A stretch of 64,000 nt of DNA from Lacunisphaera sp. (GCA_029945445.1 JAQSCO010000005.1:124001-188000); one strand, 5' to 3'. Positions 35,285-45,285 are shown, numbered from the stretch's first letter. Notes: a model not told the origin generated them from the letters alone. Made by a program: numbers and translations.

Positions 35285-38200
35285 ATGAAATCGCCAACCC
35301 GGGTCCAGTCGTCGCACAGGAATTTCTTTTCGCTGACCGCTTGGGGTCGGTTCAGGGCCGGCCGGCGCGGGTTCGCGGTTTTCGCCGGGGTCCTTGCGGC
35401 GTCGGCCCTTCGGGCGGACACGGCGCCGGCCATCACCCGGTTTCCGGCGTCCCAGACCATTGTGGCCGGCCAGAGTGCGACCTTCACGGTCGAGGCCACC
35501 GGCACGGCGCCCTTGAGCTACCAATGGTATATCGGCGCCACCCCGATCAGCGGGGCCACCGCCGCCAGCTATACCCGGGCGAACGTCCAGCCCGCCGATG
35601 CGGGGGCCTACAATGTGACGGTGAGCAATGGCGCGGGCACGGTCCGCACGTTCACCGCCTATGGCAGCGCGTTCAGCGCGGGCTATTCCCACAGCCTGTG
35701 CGTAAAGGCGGATGGCACGCTGTGGGCGACCGGGCTGAACAACTACGGCCAGCTCGGCGACGGAAGTTTCTCGACCCGTTTCTCGCCGGAGCAGATCGCC
35801 GCGGGAGTGAAAGCGGTGGCGGCGGGAAGCTCCCACAGCCTCTTCGTGAAGTCCGACGGGACCCTGTGGGCGGCCGGCTACAACGGCTACGGGCAGCTTG
35901 GCGACGGCACGACCAGCAACCAGGCGACGCCCGTGCAGATCGCCACCGGAGTCGCCGCGGTGGCTGCGGGCGGCTATCACAGCCTTTTCCTGAAAACAGA
36001 CGGAGCCCTTTGGGGGATGGGCAGCAATTCGGCCGGTCAACTCGGTGACGGCACGGCGACGAACCGGGTGTCGCCGGTGCAGATCGCCACCGGCGTTCAG
36101 GCCATGAGTGCCGGCTCCAACCACTCATTATTCATCAAGACCGACGGTTCGCTCTGGGGCATGGGTTACAACTATGACGGCCAGCTGGGTGACGGCGTGA
36201 CGTCGGTCCGCTATGCGCCGGTGCAGATCGCCACGGGGGTGGCGGCCGTGGCGGCGGGTGGGTATCACACGCTGTTTGTGAAAACGGACGGGACCCTGTG
36301 GGCGACCGGCTACAACGGATATGGTCAACTGGCTGATGGCACGACGAACCGTAGGACGAGCCCGGGGCAGGTGGTGACCGGTGTCGCCGCCGTCGCGGCC
36401 GGCGCCAATCACACCCTGTTTGTGAAGACCGACGGGACCTTGTGGACGGCGGGAAACAACAATTCCGGCCAGCTGGGCAATGGCAGCGCTTACTACTACA
36501 ACTACTACTATTACTATTATTATTACTCGGGTCCGCCCACCCAGATTGCCACCGGGGTCGCCAATGTGGCGGCGGGTGGCGACTTCAGCCAATACCGGCG
36601 CAACGACGGCACGCTCTGGGCCATGGGCTTTAACAGCAGCGGCCAGCTCGGCGATGGCTCGTCAAACTCCCGCGCCACGCCCCTTCCCGTGCTGTGTCCG
36701 GGGGATAATCCCGCGGTGCTTACCGTGATCCTGCCCCCCGTGATAGCCACGCAGCCGGCCTCCCAGCTCGTGAGCCCCGGTGGCACCAGCAATCTTGCGG
36801 TGACCGCGACGGGCACTGCTCCGTTCACCTACCAGTGGTATAAGGACGGCGCGGCGATCGCGGGAGCGACCGTCTCCAGCTATACCGTTTCCGCGTTCTC
36901 GATCGCCAAGGCCGGCAACTACACGGTGACCGTCACCAATGCGGCGCGCTCCGTCACGAGCCAGCCGGCGGCCCTCAGCCTGGGTCTGACGTTTATCTCC
37001 GCGCAGACGGCGATCAACGGCAAGGGGGTCACTTTCTTTGCCAATACCGGCGGGGCCGGCACCGTCTCGTGGCAGGTCTCCACGGACGAGGGCGCGACCT
37101 GGACCACGCTGGCGGACAACGCGACCTACCTGGGCACCAACACGGTCATGCTGCAGATCACGCAGGCGACGGCCGCGCTGAACAACCACCGCTATCGCTA
37201 CTCGGTCACCGACAGCAGCCAGACCGTGACGAGCAGCGCCGCGACGCTGCACCTGATCACGTCGCCGCTCCGCCTGCCCTCCGGCATCGTCGTGGATCGG
37301 ACCGGCACCCTCTATGTAACGGACGTCGCCGCCCAACGCGTGCTCAGGATCACGCCGGATCTGAAGCTGGCGGTCATCGCCGGCAAGAGCGGGGTTGCGG
37401 GCAGTGCTGACGGGCAGGGGGAGAACGCACGCTTCAACGAGCCCAGTGGGTTCATCCTCGCCGACGACGGGAGCATGGTGCTGGCGGATGCTTCCAACGC
37501 CACGATCCGCGCGATCTCCGCTTCCGGCGTGGTGAACACTCTGGCCGGCCAGAGCGGCCGCACCGGCGCGGTGGACGGTGACAACGCGAGCGCCCTGTTC
37601 AGCGCCCCGGTCGGCATGTCCGCCGATCTGGCGGGCGTTTACCTCGTCACCGACCAGACAAATCACCTCGTGCGGACGATCACGGGCGGCCGCGTCAGGA
37701 CCTTGGCGGGCCGGGCGGGCGTGCCCGGCGTCGCCGACGGGGACGGCGCGACGGCCAGCTTCAACCTGCCGACGGGCATCACGATTCGCCGCGATCCTTT
37801 CGGCTCCATCAGCTGGAACGGGCACAACAACGGCTACGGCACCATCTTTGTCTCCGACCAGGGCAGCCACACCATCCGGACCATTCTCGCCAACGGCCGG
37901 GTCGGCACCTATCTCGGCCAGCCCAGTCTTGCCGGCAGCGCGGATGGCTTCGGCACCAGCGCACGGTTCAACCGTCCCACCGGCCTGACCTTCGACGGCG
38001 ACGGCAACCTCTACATCGCCGACACGGGCAACCACACGATCAGGAAGGTCACGCCAACCGGCCTCGTGTCGACCTACGCCGGCGTGCCCACGGTGAGCGG
38101 CCTGATGGACGGCGCGGCCGCGACGGCCCTGTTCAACGAGCCGGAGGGCCTCGCCTTCGACAACGACCGGAACCTCTACGTCACCGACACAGGAAACTCG

Positions 38201-38698
38201 GCGATCCGCAAGATAACCCCGGCCGGCCAGGTCACCACCCTGGCCATTCTCGGCGGTGTTCCCATCATCACCACACAGCCAGCTGGCCAGACCCTTGCCG
38301 TCGGGGCCCGGGTGACCTTCGCGGTCGAAGCCAGCGGGGACGGCCCCATGAGCTACCAATGGAAGAAGGATGGCGCGGCCATTTCAGGTGCCACGAGCGA
38401 CACCTACACGCTGGCCTCGTTCGCGAGTGTGGACGCGGGCAGCTACACCATGGTCGTCACCAATTCATGGGGTTCCGCCTCCAGTGCCGGCGCCAACCTC
38501 GCGGTGGCTTCCGCGACCCCGCCTCCGTCCTCGCCGCAGACGCCGTCGGGCTCAAACTCGAGTGGGGGCGGGGGGGGAGGCGGCGGTGCGCCCAGTCTTT
38601 TCTTCGTGGCCCTGCTGGCGGCGACCGCCGGCCTCCGCCTGCTTTTGCGGAACCGTCAATCCTGCCCGTTGGCGGCCACCCCAACCCCAAGAGTCTGA
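35285..38698 (+). CDS. Secreted Ig / RCC1 propeller / NHL repeat protein with Gly-rich C-terminal anchor
   Basis: A 1137-residue protein from the ATG of MKSPTRVQSSHRNFF; a GTG seven codons earlier is possible. Seen: a twin-Arg-free signal peptide ending near ALRADTAPA; an Ig-like domain (about 47-115, SYQWYIGATPISGAT); seven RCC1 repeats (about 120-465) of the form HSLFVKTDGTLWATGYNGYG; two further Ig-like domains (about 480-655); about five NHL repeats (about 660-1000, LYIADTGNHTIRKVTPTG); a last Ig-like domain; then a Ser/Gly tract with eight consecutive glycines, a hydrophobic segment and LRLLLRNR. That C-terminus resembles a GlyGly-CTERM/rhombosortase type sorting signal. Repeat 6 carries a polytyrosine loop. 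Inference: an envelope-anchored or exported surface protein, possibly a substrate for the surrounding glycosylation genes. It lacks any enzymatic motif I can recognise. Confidence 0.83.
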   Translation: MKSPTRVQSSHRNFFSLTAWGRFRAGRRGFAVFAGVLAASALRADTAPAITRFPASQTIVAGQSATFTVEATGTAPLSYQWYIGATPISGATAASYTRANVQPADAGAYNVTVSNGAGTVRTFTAYGSAFSAGYSHSLCVKADGTLWATGLNNYGQLGDGSFSTRFSPEQIAAGVKAVAAGSSHSLFVKSDGTLWAAGYNGYGQLGDGTTSNQATPVQIATGVAAVAAGGYHSLFLKTDGALWGMGSNSAGQLGDGTATNRVSPVQIATGVQAMSAGSNHSLFIKTDGSLWGMGYNYDGQLGDGVTSVRYAPVQIATGVAAVAAGGYHTLFVKTDGTLWATGYNGYGQLADGTTNRRTSPGQVVTGVAAVAAGANHTLFVKTDGTLWTAGNNNSGQLGNGSAYYYNYYYYYYYYSGPPTQIATGVANVAAGGDFSQYRRNDGTLWAMGFNSSGQLGDGSSNSRATPLPVLCPGDNPAVLTVILPPVIATQPASQLVSPGGTSNLAVTATGTAPFTYQWYKDGAAIAGATVSSYTVSAFSIAKAGNYTVTVTNAARSVTSQPAALSLGLTFISAQTAINGKGVTFFANTGGAGTVSWQVSTDEGATWTTLADNATYLGTNTVMLQITQATAALNNHRYRYSVTDSSQTVTSSAATLHLITSPLRLPSGIVVDRTGTLYVTDVAAQRVLRITPDLKLAVIAGKSGVAGSADGQGENARFNEPSGFILADDGSMVLADASNATIRAISASGVVNTLAGQSGRTGAVDGDNASALFSAPVGMSADLAGVYLVTDQTNHLVRTITGGRVRTLAGRAGVPGVADGDGATASFNLPTGITIRRDPFGSISWNGHNNGYGTIFVSDQGSHTIRTILANGRVGTYLGQPSLAGSADGFGTSARFNRPTGLTFDGDGNLYIADTGNHTIRKVTPTGLVSTYAGVPTVSGLMDGAAATALFNEPEGLAFDNDRNLYVTDTGNSAIRKITPAGQVTTLAILGGVPIITTQPAGQTLAVGARVTFAVEASGDGPMSYQWKKDGAAISGATSDTYTLASFASVDAGSYTMVVTNSWGSASSAGANLAVASATPPPSSPQTPSGSNSSGGGGGGGGAPSLFFVALLAATAGLRLLLRNRQSCPLAATPTPRV
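36491..36526 (+). repeat. TAC/TAT triplet microsatellite encoding polytyrosine
   Basis: Twelve consecutive codons, eleven Tyr (TAC or TAT) and one Asn, interrupt the sixth RCC1 repeat at the point where the other repeats have a short polar turn. The triplet unit would change length without shifting frame. Codon choice is mixed (TAC and TAT), so it is not a perfect simple repeat. Confidence 0.9.
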
Positions 38699-38839
38699 TT
38701 CTCTTGGATCGGACCGGCAACTCCCTGCGCTGACCTTTCCGGCTGACTTCAGGCAGATCGCCCATTGCCCGTGCGGTGGCGTGCCGGGGTTCCGGGAAAA
38801 TGCATTGGCATTGGGGGAATGGTGCGGCTCCATTGCCCG

Positions 38840-40957
38840 ATGCCTGCCGCCGCCCCAGTCCCTGGAATCGACCGTCGCGAAGGCCGGCAGGCGGTCATCC
38901 TTTTCGTGGCGCTGCTCGGTTTTCATGGCTGGGCCGTCAGCGTCGGGTGGACCAGCTTCAACCTGCCCGGCGGGGAATTCCGCCAGGCGCAGACGGCGGT
39001 GTCGGCGTATTGGATCCAGCACGACAACAATTATGCGCTGGCCTATCCGACTCCGGTGCTCGGCAAGCCGTGGTCGGTGCCGATGGAATTTCCGCTCTAC
39101 CAGTGGACGGTCGCGAAACTCAGCACCGTCACCGGCTGGCCGCTGACGCAGACCGGCCGCGGGGTAAACCTAGCGTGCTTCTATCTTAGCTTTCCCGCCC
39201 TCTTCCTGCTGCTGGGCCGGCTGGGCGTACCGCCCGCGCGCCGGTGGGTGATGCTCGGCTTCCTGTTGACCTGTCCGCTCTACGTCATCTACGGCCGGGC
39301 CTTCCTGATGGAGACCATGGCGCTCATGTTCGCAGTGTGGTTCCTGCTAGGCTATGTGCGCACGGTGGAACAACGCCACGCCGGCTGGCTGGTCTTCACC
39401 ATGCTATGCGGCATCGGGGCGGGGCTGGCGAAGGTGACCACCTTTCTTTTCATCCTCATGCCGGCGTTTGCCTGGACCTTGGTTTGGTTGTGGCGGGTGC
39501 GCCCGGGGCAGCCCGGCGGCGGCCCGCGGGCAATCCTGCGGGTGGCCGCGTGGGCGCTGGCGGCGGTGGCGCTGCCTTGCGTGCTGGCGGTCTGGTGGAT
39601 CCGCTACGCCGATGCCGTCAAGGCGCTCAACCCGGTCGGGGCTTTTCTGGTCTCGGACAATCTCACGAGCTTCAATCTCGGCCTTGGCCAGCGCTGGGAC
39701 CCGGGCATCTGGGCGCAGCACTGGGCCATCTGGCAGGCCGAGTTGATGCCGGCGTTGCTGCTGGCCGCGGTGGGCCTGCTGGCCGCGCTGTTCCTGCGAC
39801 GGCGCGGTGGGCTTGCAGGCCTGCTGGTGTTTTTCTTCCTGGCCGCGCAGGTGTTGTTCCCGGTCCTGTATGCCTACCATGAGTATTATTACGTCGCGAA
39901 CAGCTTCCTGCTGATGCTGGCCGTCGGCGTGGTGCTCGGCGAGGTGCTGGATTCGCGCCTGCCGCGGGTCGTGGCGTGGGGGCTCCTGCTGGCAATCCAG
40001 GCCGGCCAGATCCGGCACTGCGTGCAGGTGCACTACACCGACATGAAGAGCTGGAGCTTTGGCGGCACACCGTTGACCGAGGCGCTCAAGGTGGTGACCG
40101 GGCCGGAGGACATCCTCGTCATTGCCGGGGATGACTGGAATTCCATGAAGCCCTACTACGCGCAGCGCCGGGCGCTGATGCTGCCCCACGGCCGGGAAAG
40201 CGAACCTGATTTTGTGGCCCGGGCCTTCGGGCAACTGCGGGGCGAAACGGTCGGGGCCCTCGTGCTCCGCGCGCCCGAGGAACAGAACCGCCGGCTGATC
40301 GACGCGGCGGTGCGGACCTTCGGGCTCGATCCCCGGCCGGTGTTCGGCTGGCAGGACGTGCTGGTCTACCTGCGCGCGGACCTGCGGCTGGCGGCGATCG
40401 CCGGGATCAAGGATGCGCGCGACAGCCGGTTCATCACGTTGACGCCGGAATCGCTCCCGGACCTGGGCAAGCTCAAGGGTCATGAGGTCGAGACCGCCGC
40501 GCTGCCCGCGCACCTGCGCCGGAATTTTTCCCGGATGACGCCTCTCCCGTGGAAATACTACACGTCCTTCGGGGCGGACCTGGTGGCGGAATCCGGTGGC
40601 GAATTTTTCACGGCCCATCCCGACACGCGGCTCTGGTTCAAGGTGCCCGCGGGCGTCCGCACGATCGCCGTCGAATGCCTCATCAGCCCCGGGGCCTATG
40701 CCGCCAGTCTGGCGGACGGCGAAGCTTCCGACGGAGTGGAATTTTCCATTTTCCTCCAGCAGGCCGGTGGGAAAATAATCCCGCTCGTCTCCCGCCTGCT
40801 GGACCCGCGCCGGCAGGCGGCTGACCGGGGCCGGCAAATCCTGGAGTATCGCGGGGAAATCCCGGCCGGGGCCGATGTGCTGATCCAGACGGGGCCGGGG
40901 CCGAACGGAAACAACAGCCGCGACTGGGCCTTTCTCGGGGCGATCTCGATCAGGTGA
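38840..40957 (+). CDS. GT-C glycosyltransferase, tandem array member 1, C-terminal beta module
   Basis: A 705-residue protein from the ATG of MPAAAPVPGIDRREG; ATGs at 38819 and 38765 are alternatives, but this one gives the short polar leader seen in all paralogues. Seen: membrane segment 1 (about 17-36), then NLPGGEFRQAQTAVSAYWIQ with E46, then LAYPTPVLGKPWSVPMEFPL, which is a PMT_2-like first loop with acidic residues. About ten membrane segments follow. A soluble part has VIAGDDWNSMKPYYAQRRAL, and the shared module closes it (about 590-705; TAHPDTRLWFKV, SPGAYAASL, SDGVEF, DWAFLG). Known: PMT_2-like proteins use lipid-phosphate sugars outside the membrane. First of four head-to-tail paralogues. 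Starts 141 nt after the RCC1 gene on the same strand. Confidence 0.8.
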   Translation: MPAAAPVPGIDRREGRQAVILFVALLGFHGWAVSVGWTSFNLPGGEFRQAQTAVSAYWIQHDNNYALAYPTPVLGKPWSVPMEFPLYQWTVAKLSTVTGWPLTQTGRGVNLACFYLSFPALFLLLGRLGVPPARRWVMLGFLLTCPLYVIYGRAFLMETMALMFAVWFLLGYVRTVEQRHAGWLVFTMLCGIGAGLAKVTTFLFILMPAFAWTLVWLWRVRPGQPGGGPRAILRVAAWALAAVALPCVLAVWWIRYADAVKALNPVGAFLVSDNLTSFNLGLGQRWDPGIWAQHWAIWQAELMPALLLAAVGLLAALFLRRRGGLAGLLVFFFLAAQVLFPVLYAYHEYYYVANSFLLMLAVGVVLGEVLDSRLPRVVAWGLLLAIQAGQIRHCVQVHYTDMKSWSFGGTPLTEALKVVTGPEDILVIAGDDWNSMKPYYAQRRALMLPHGRESEPDFVARAFGQLRGETVGALVLRAPEEQNRRLIDAAVRTFGLDPRPVFGWQDVLVYLRADLRLAAIAGIKDARDSRFITLTPESLPDLGKLKGHEVETAALPAHLRRNFSRMTPLPWKYYTSFGADLVAESGGEFFTAHPDTRLWFKVPAGVRTIAVECLISPGAYAASLADGEASDGVEFSIFLQQAGGKIIPLVSRLLDPRRQAADRGRQILEYRGEIPAGADVLIQTGPGPNGNNSRDWAFLGAISIR

Positions 40958-41009
40958 GCTGGCAGAGATGCCTGTTGCCAGTCCCGGTCAAAGCATCTGG
41001 CATCAGGCA

Positions 41010-43124
41010 ATGACCCTTGACCAGATTGCCGCGCGCGGCCGGCGTTTCGACCGGGTGGTGGTCGTCGCGTTCGTGCTCCTGGGGCTGTTCCACCTCTGGT
41101 GTGCGACCGTGGGCTGGCAGAGCAACAATCTGCCCGGAGGTGAATTCCGGCAGGCCCAGACGGCGATCTCGGCCTATTTCATCCAGCAGGAGGATAACTT
41201 CTCGCTGGCCTACCCGACGCCCGTGCTGGGCAAGCCGTGGTCCATCCCGATGGAGTTCCCGCTCTACCAATGGACCGTCGTGGCGCTCAGCAACCGGACC
41301 GGCTTGGACCTGACGCAGGCCGGCCGGGCGGTGAGCCTCGCCTGTTTTTATCTCACGCTCCCCGGGATTTTCTTCCTGCTCGGCCACCTGAACATTCCGC
41401 GGATCCGCCGGCTGGTCGTGCTGGGCATGATCCTCACCTGTCCGCTCTACATCTTCTATGCGCGGGCCTTCCTGATCGAGACGATGGCGCTGATGTTCAG
41501 CGTCTGGTTCCTGCTCGCCTTCATCGATGCGGTCGAGGCGGGCGGGCGGTGGTGGCTCCTGCTGGCCAACCTCATGGGCATCGGGGCGGGGTTGGTGAAG
41601 GTGACGACTTTCATGCTCTACCTGCTGCCGGCGGGGACCTGGGGCCTCTGGATCCTCTATCACTCGCGCTCGACCGAGCACGTGCCGGGCTGGAAAAAAT
41701 TCCTGCTGTTGGTCCGGTGGATCGCCCTCGCCACGGTCCTGCCGTTCGCCGTGACCCTGTGGTGGATGCATTTCGCCGACGCCACGAAGGCGTTGAACCC
41801 GAATGCGGAGTTTCTGCTCTCGGCCAGCCTGAACGGGTTTAATTTCGGCTTTGCGGGCGCGCGGCTCTCCGGGGAAATCTGGCACGCCCTCTGGGCGGTG
41901 CTGCGGCTCAACCTGGTCTGGCCGCCCGTGCTGGCGGTGTGCCTGGTTGCGCTCGCGGTGTTCGGCCGGCGCTGGTGGGGCCGGGCGGCCATCTGCCTCG
42001 GGGTCTACCTGGGGGTCCAGCTGCTGTTTCCCCAGCTGTATGCGTGGCACGACTATTACTCGGTGGCCAGTGGCGTGCTGCTGATGGCCGCGCTCAGCTT
42101 CGGCCTGCTGGCGCTGATGGAATCGCGGCTGCCCCGCACGCTGGTGCTGCTGGTGATCACGGCGGTCTTTGCCGGACAGATTTGGCTTTATTGGAGCGAG
42201 CTTTACCAGACGCAGCGCCAGGTCAGTCCCGGCGGCTCCGGCCTCACGGAAGCCCTCACCTACCTGACCCAGCCGGACGAGGCCATCGTGGTGGCGGGGG
42301 ACGATTGGAGTTCGATCCGGCCCTACTACACCCGCCGCCGGGCCCTCATGATCCGCAACGGCAAGGAATATGACGAGCCCTACTTCACGGCGGCGATCGG
42401 AACGCTCAAGGGCGAGCATGTCGGGGCGCTCATCCTGCCGCATGAGAAACCGGGGTTCCCCGGTTTGCTGGATCTCGCGGCGCGCGAACTGGGCATTGAT
42501 CCCCGGCCGGTGCTGCAATGGCGCGATGTCAGGGTCTACCTGAACGCCGAGAAGCGCACCCGGATCCTGAATAATCTGCGCCAGACGAACTTTCACGATG
42601 TCAAATGGATGCCCGGCTCGGAGCCCAAGGTGGCGCGGATGGCGGACGAGTGGATCGAGCTGGCCCACCTGCGGCGGGAGCAGCGGGCCAGCTTTGCCAT
42701 GATGGAGCCGCGCCCCGTGCGTTTCTACAGCCAGTTCGGGCCGGGACTCGGTTCGCGCCTCGGCCGCACTTGGTTCAATTCGCATCCCGTCACGCGGCTG
42801 CGTTTCGCCCTAGCCGCCGGAGCCCATCACCTGAGCGCCGAACTGCTGATGGACGCCAATTCCTACGATTCCAACATCCCGGCCATGGAGCAGACCGACG
42901 GCGTGAACTTCGACGTGAATGTGATCCGGCCCGACGGCACGGCGCAGCAACTGTTCACCCGCCTCATCGACCCGATCAACCTGCCGGCGGACCGGAACCC
43001 GGTGACGATCACGCTCGACTTCACCCTGGAGCAGGCGGCGGCGGTCGAGTTGTTCGTCGGCGTGGGGGCGAACGGGCGGAACACTCGCGACTGGGCCCTG
43101 CTCGGGCCGATCAAGTTCGACTGA
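41010..43124 (+). CDS. GT-C glycosyltransferase, tandem array member 2, C-terminal beta module
   Basis: A 704-residue protein, ATG at 41010 (MTLDQIAARGRRFD) chosen to match paralogue leaders; an in-frame ATG exists at 40968. Seen: NLPGGEFRQAQTAISAYFIQ and LAYPTPVLGKPWSIPMEFPL in the first loop, FYARAFLIETMALMFSVWFL in a later one, about ten membrane segments, and VVAGDDWSSIRPYYTRRRAL in the lumenal part. The shared module spans about 585-704 (NSHPVTRLRFAL, TDGVNF, LPADRNPVTI, RDWALLG); here the usual DRGLQ is DRNPV. There is a 52-nt gap to member 1 and 55 nt to member 3. The GDDW motif recurs in all five paralogues and may be a lumenal substrate-contact site. Substrate unknown. Confidence 0.8.
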   Translation: MTLDQIAARGRRFDRVVVVAFVLLGLFHLWCATVGWQSNNLPGGEFRQAQTAISAYFIQQEDNFSLAYPTPVLGKPWSIPMEFPLYQWTVVALSNRTGLDLTQAGRAVSLACFYLTLPGIFFLLGHLNIPRIRRLVVLGMILTCPLYIFYARAFLIETMALMFSVWFLLAFIDAVEAGGRWWLLLANLMGIGAGLVKVTTFMLYLLPAGTWGLWILYHSRSTEHVPGWKKFLLLVRWIALATVLPFAVTLWWMHFADATKALNPNAEFLLSASLNGFNFGFAGARLSGEIWHALWAVLRLNLVWPPVLAVCLVALAVFGRRWWGRAAICLGVYLGVQLLFPQLYAWHDYYSVASGVLLMAALSFGLLALMESRLPRTLVLLVITAVFAGQIWLYWSELYQTQRQVSPGGSGLTEALTYLTQPDEAIVVAGDDWSSIRPYYTRRRALMIRNGKEYDEPYFTAAIGTLKGEHVGALILPHEKPGFPGLLDLAARELGIDPRPVLQWRDVRVYLNAEKRTRILNNLRQTNFHDVKWMPGSEPKVARMADEWIELAHLRREQRASFAMMEPRPVRFYSQFGPGLGSRLGRTWFNSHPVTRLRFALAAGAHHLSAELLMDANSYDSNIPAMEQTDGVNFDVNVIRPDGTAQQLFTRLIDPINLPADRNPVTITLDFTLEQAAAVELFVGVGANGRNTRDWALLGPIKFD

Positions 43125-43179
43125 CGCCCGCGGGCAAATGCAGATTGGCAAGGCCGGGAATCTTGTCCTGCCTTGGGGC

Positions 43180-45285
43180 ATGCCCGCCGCACCGCCGTCC
43201 GCTTCCGCCCGCCGCGAAGACCGCGTGGCGCTCGGGCTCCTCGTCCTGCTCGGGGTGTTCCACCTCTGGGGCGCGACCGTGGCCTGGCGGAGCCTCAACC
43301 TGCCCGGCGGGGAATTCCGGCAGGCGCAGACGGCGATCTCCACCTTCTTCATCCAGCAGCAGAATGATTTCTCGCTGGCCTACCCGACGCCGGTGCTGGG
43401 CAAGCCGTGGTCCATCCCGATGGAATTTCCGCTCTACCAGTGGACGGTCGCACGGCTGGGCACCGCGACCGGTTGGGAACTGACGCAGACCGGCCGGGCG
43501 GTGAGTCTCGCCTGCTTTTATCTCACGCTGCCCGTGATCTTCCTGCTGCTGGGCCGGTGCGGCCTCAGCCGGTTGCAGCGGGCGGTGGCGCTCGGGCTGG
43601 TGCTGACCTGTCCGCTCTACATTTTTTACGCGCGGGCCTTCCTGATCGAGACGATGGCGCTGATGTTCAGCGCGTGGTTCCTGCTCGCGTTCCTGCGTGC
43701 GGTGGAGGCGCGGAGCCGGCGCTGGCTCGTGCTGGCGAATCTTTGCGGTCTCGGCGCGGGTCTGGTCAAGGTCACCACCTTCATGCTCTTCCTCCTGCCG
43801 GCGGGCCTCATCGCGGCTGCCTGGCTGTGGCGCACCCGGCCGGCCCGGAGCCGCGGCGTGCTCACGGGCTGGATCGCGGCGGCGACCGCGGTCCCGTTCC
43901 TCGCGACGTGGTGGTGGATCCGTTTCGCCGACGCGGTGAAGCAGCTCAACCCCAATGCGCGTTTCCTGCAGTCGGACCATCTGACCGGGTTTAATTTCGG
44001 CACGATGGCGAACCGGTTTGCCGCGGACACATGGCAGCAGCACTGGCAGCATATTTCGCAGACCGTGGTGTGGCCGCCCCTGCTCGGGTGCGCAGTCGTG
44101 CTGGCCCTGACCGTCAGCCGGCGGTGGTGGCGGCCGGCACTGCTCTGCCTCGGGTGCTACCTCGCGGTGCTGGTCCTGTTTCCCACGCTGTATGCCCTGC
44201 ACGAATATTATGCCGTGGCCAACGCCGTCTTCCTCCTCGCCGCCCTGGGCTTCGCGTTGGCCGGCCTGCTGGACTCCCGCCTGCCACGGGCGGTGGTAGC
44301 GATCGTGGTGCTCGGGGTGTGGGCGGCGCAGGGGCTGTGCTATCTTCGCGGCCTGTATCCCGAGCAACGCGGGATGAGCGCTGGCGGCAGCGGGCTGACC
44401 GCCGCGCTGCGGCAGATCACCGGTCCCGGCGAGGTGCTCGTCGTGGCCGGGGACGACTGGAGTTCGATCACGCCGTTCTTCGCCCGGCGCCGCGCGCTGA
44501 TGATCCGCGACGGCCTGCAGGATCAGCCGGAATATTTGCAGGCGGCGTGCGCCACGCTGGCCGATGAGCGCGTGGGCGCCGTGGTGCTGCAAGGGCCGGT
44601 GCGCGGGAGCAGCCAGCTGCGCGACCGCCTGCAGGCCGCCTTTGCCCTCGACCCCCGGGCGGTATTTTCCTGGCGTGACGCGACCGTCTATGTGCCGGTG
44701 GAGCAGCGGCAGACGGTCATCCGGCAGCTGCAGCACACGTCATTCAATGACGTCAAGCTGGCGGAAGGCGCGGTGCTGCCCCCGCCCGGCGCGCTGGGGG
44801 GCGAGTGGCGGCTGCTGGCGGAACTGACGCCGGAAGCGCAGGCGAACTTCTCGGCGATGACTCCGCAACCCGTGGGTTTTTTCTCCAGCTTCGGGCCGAG
44901 CCTGGAGCTGCGCGCGGGCGAGCCCTGGTTCAACGCCCACCCGACCACGCGGCTTCGTTTCCAGCTGGCGGCCGGTTCGCACCGGCTGCGCATGCGGGTC
45001 GTCATCCGGGAGGAGGCCTATCGGGGCAGCTTCAGCGCGTCTGAGCCGCCGACCGACGGAGCAATCCTCCAGTTGACCGTCCCGGAAGGCGGCGCCCAGC
45101 CCCGGGTGCTGTATGAGCGGCTGCTCGATCCGTTCCGGCGCAGTGACGACCGCGGGGAGCAGGCGATCGAAGTTACCTTTACCCTGGCCAAAGCCACGGC
45201 GGTGGACCTGTTCATCGGTCCCGGCCCGCAGGGTCGCGACACGCGCGACTGGATCTGGCTTTACGGACCGCTGGTGATCGAGTGA
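43180..45285 (+). CDS. GT-C glycosyltransferase, tandem array member 3, C-terminal beta module
   Basis: A 701-residue protein from the ATG of MPAAPPSASARRED, preceded by GGGG; an in-frame opening at 43138 is less likely. Seen: NLPGGEFRQAQTAISTFFIQ, LAYPTPVLGKPWSIPMEFPL, FYARAFLIETMALMFSAWFL, about ten membrane segments, VVAGDDWSSITPFFARRRAL, and the shared module (about 580-701; NAHPTTRLRFQL, TDGAIL, DDRGEQAIEV, RDWIWLYG). It is the closest relative of member 2, with long stretches of identical codons around the first loop and the FLIETMALMF loop. This points to recent tandem duplication or conversion. Periplasmic lipid-phosphate-sugar transferase by family resemblance. Confidence 0.8.
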   Translation: MPAAPPSASARREDRVALGLLVLLGVFHLWGATVAWRSLNLPGGEFRQAQTAISTFFIQQQNDFSLAYPTPVLGKPWSIPMEFPLYQWTVARLGTATGWELTQTGRAVSLACFYLTLPVIFLLLGRCGLSRLQRAVALGLVLTCPLYIFYARAFLIETMALMFSAWFLLAFLRAVEARSRRWLVLANLCGLGAGLVKVTTFMLFLLPAGLIAAAWLWRTRPARSRGVLTGWIAAATAVPFLATWWWIRFADAVKQLNPNARFLQSDHLTGFNFGTMANRFAADTWQQHWQHISQTVVWPPLLGCAVVLALTVSRRWWRPALLCLGCYLAVLVLFPTLYALHEYYAVANAVFLLAALGFALAGLLDSRLPRAVVAIVVLGVWAAQGLCYLRGLYPEQRGMSAGGSGLTAALRQITGPGEVLVVAGDDWSSITPFFARRRALMIRDGLQDQPEYLQAACATLADERVGAVVLQGPVRGSSQLRDRLQAAFALDPRAVFSWRDATVYVPVEQRQTVIRQLQHTSFNDVKLAEGAVLPPPGALGGEWRLLAELTPEAQANFSAMTPQPVGFFSSFGPSLELRAGEPWFNAHPTTRLRFQLAAGSHRLRMRVVIREEAYRGSFSASEPPTDGAILQLTVPEGGAQPRVLYERLLDPFRRSDDRGEQAIEVTFTLAKATAVDLFIGPGPQGRDTRDWIWLYGPLVIE

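Noticed and set aside
35700..36660. Regularly spaced similar DNA units, considered as a tandem repeat or CRISPR-like array
   Set aside because: They are RCC1 protein repeats of about 145 nt with diverged codons inside one reading frame.
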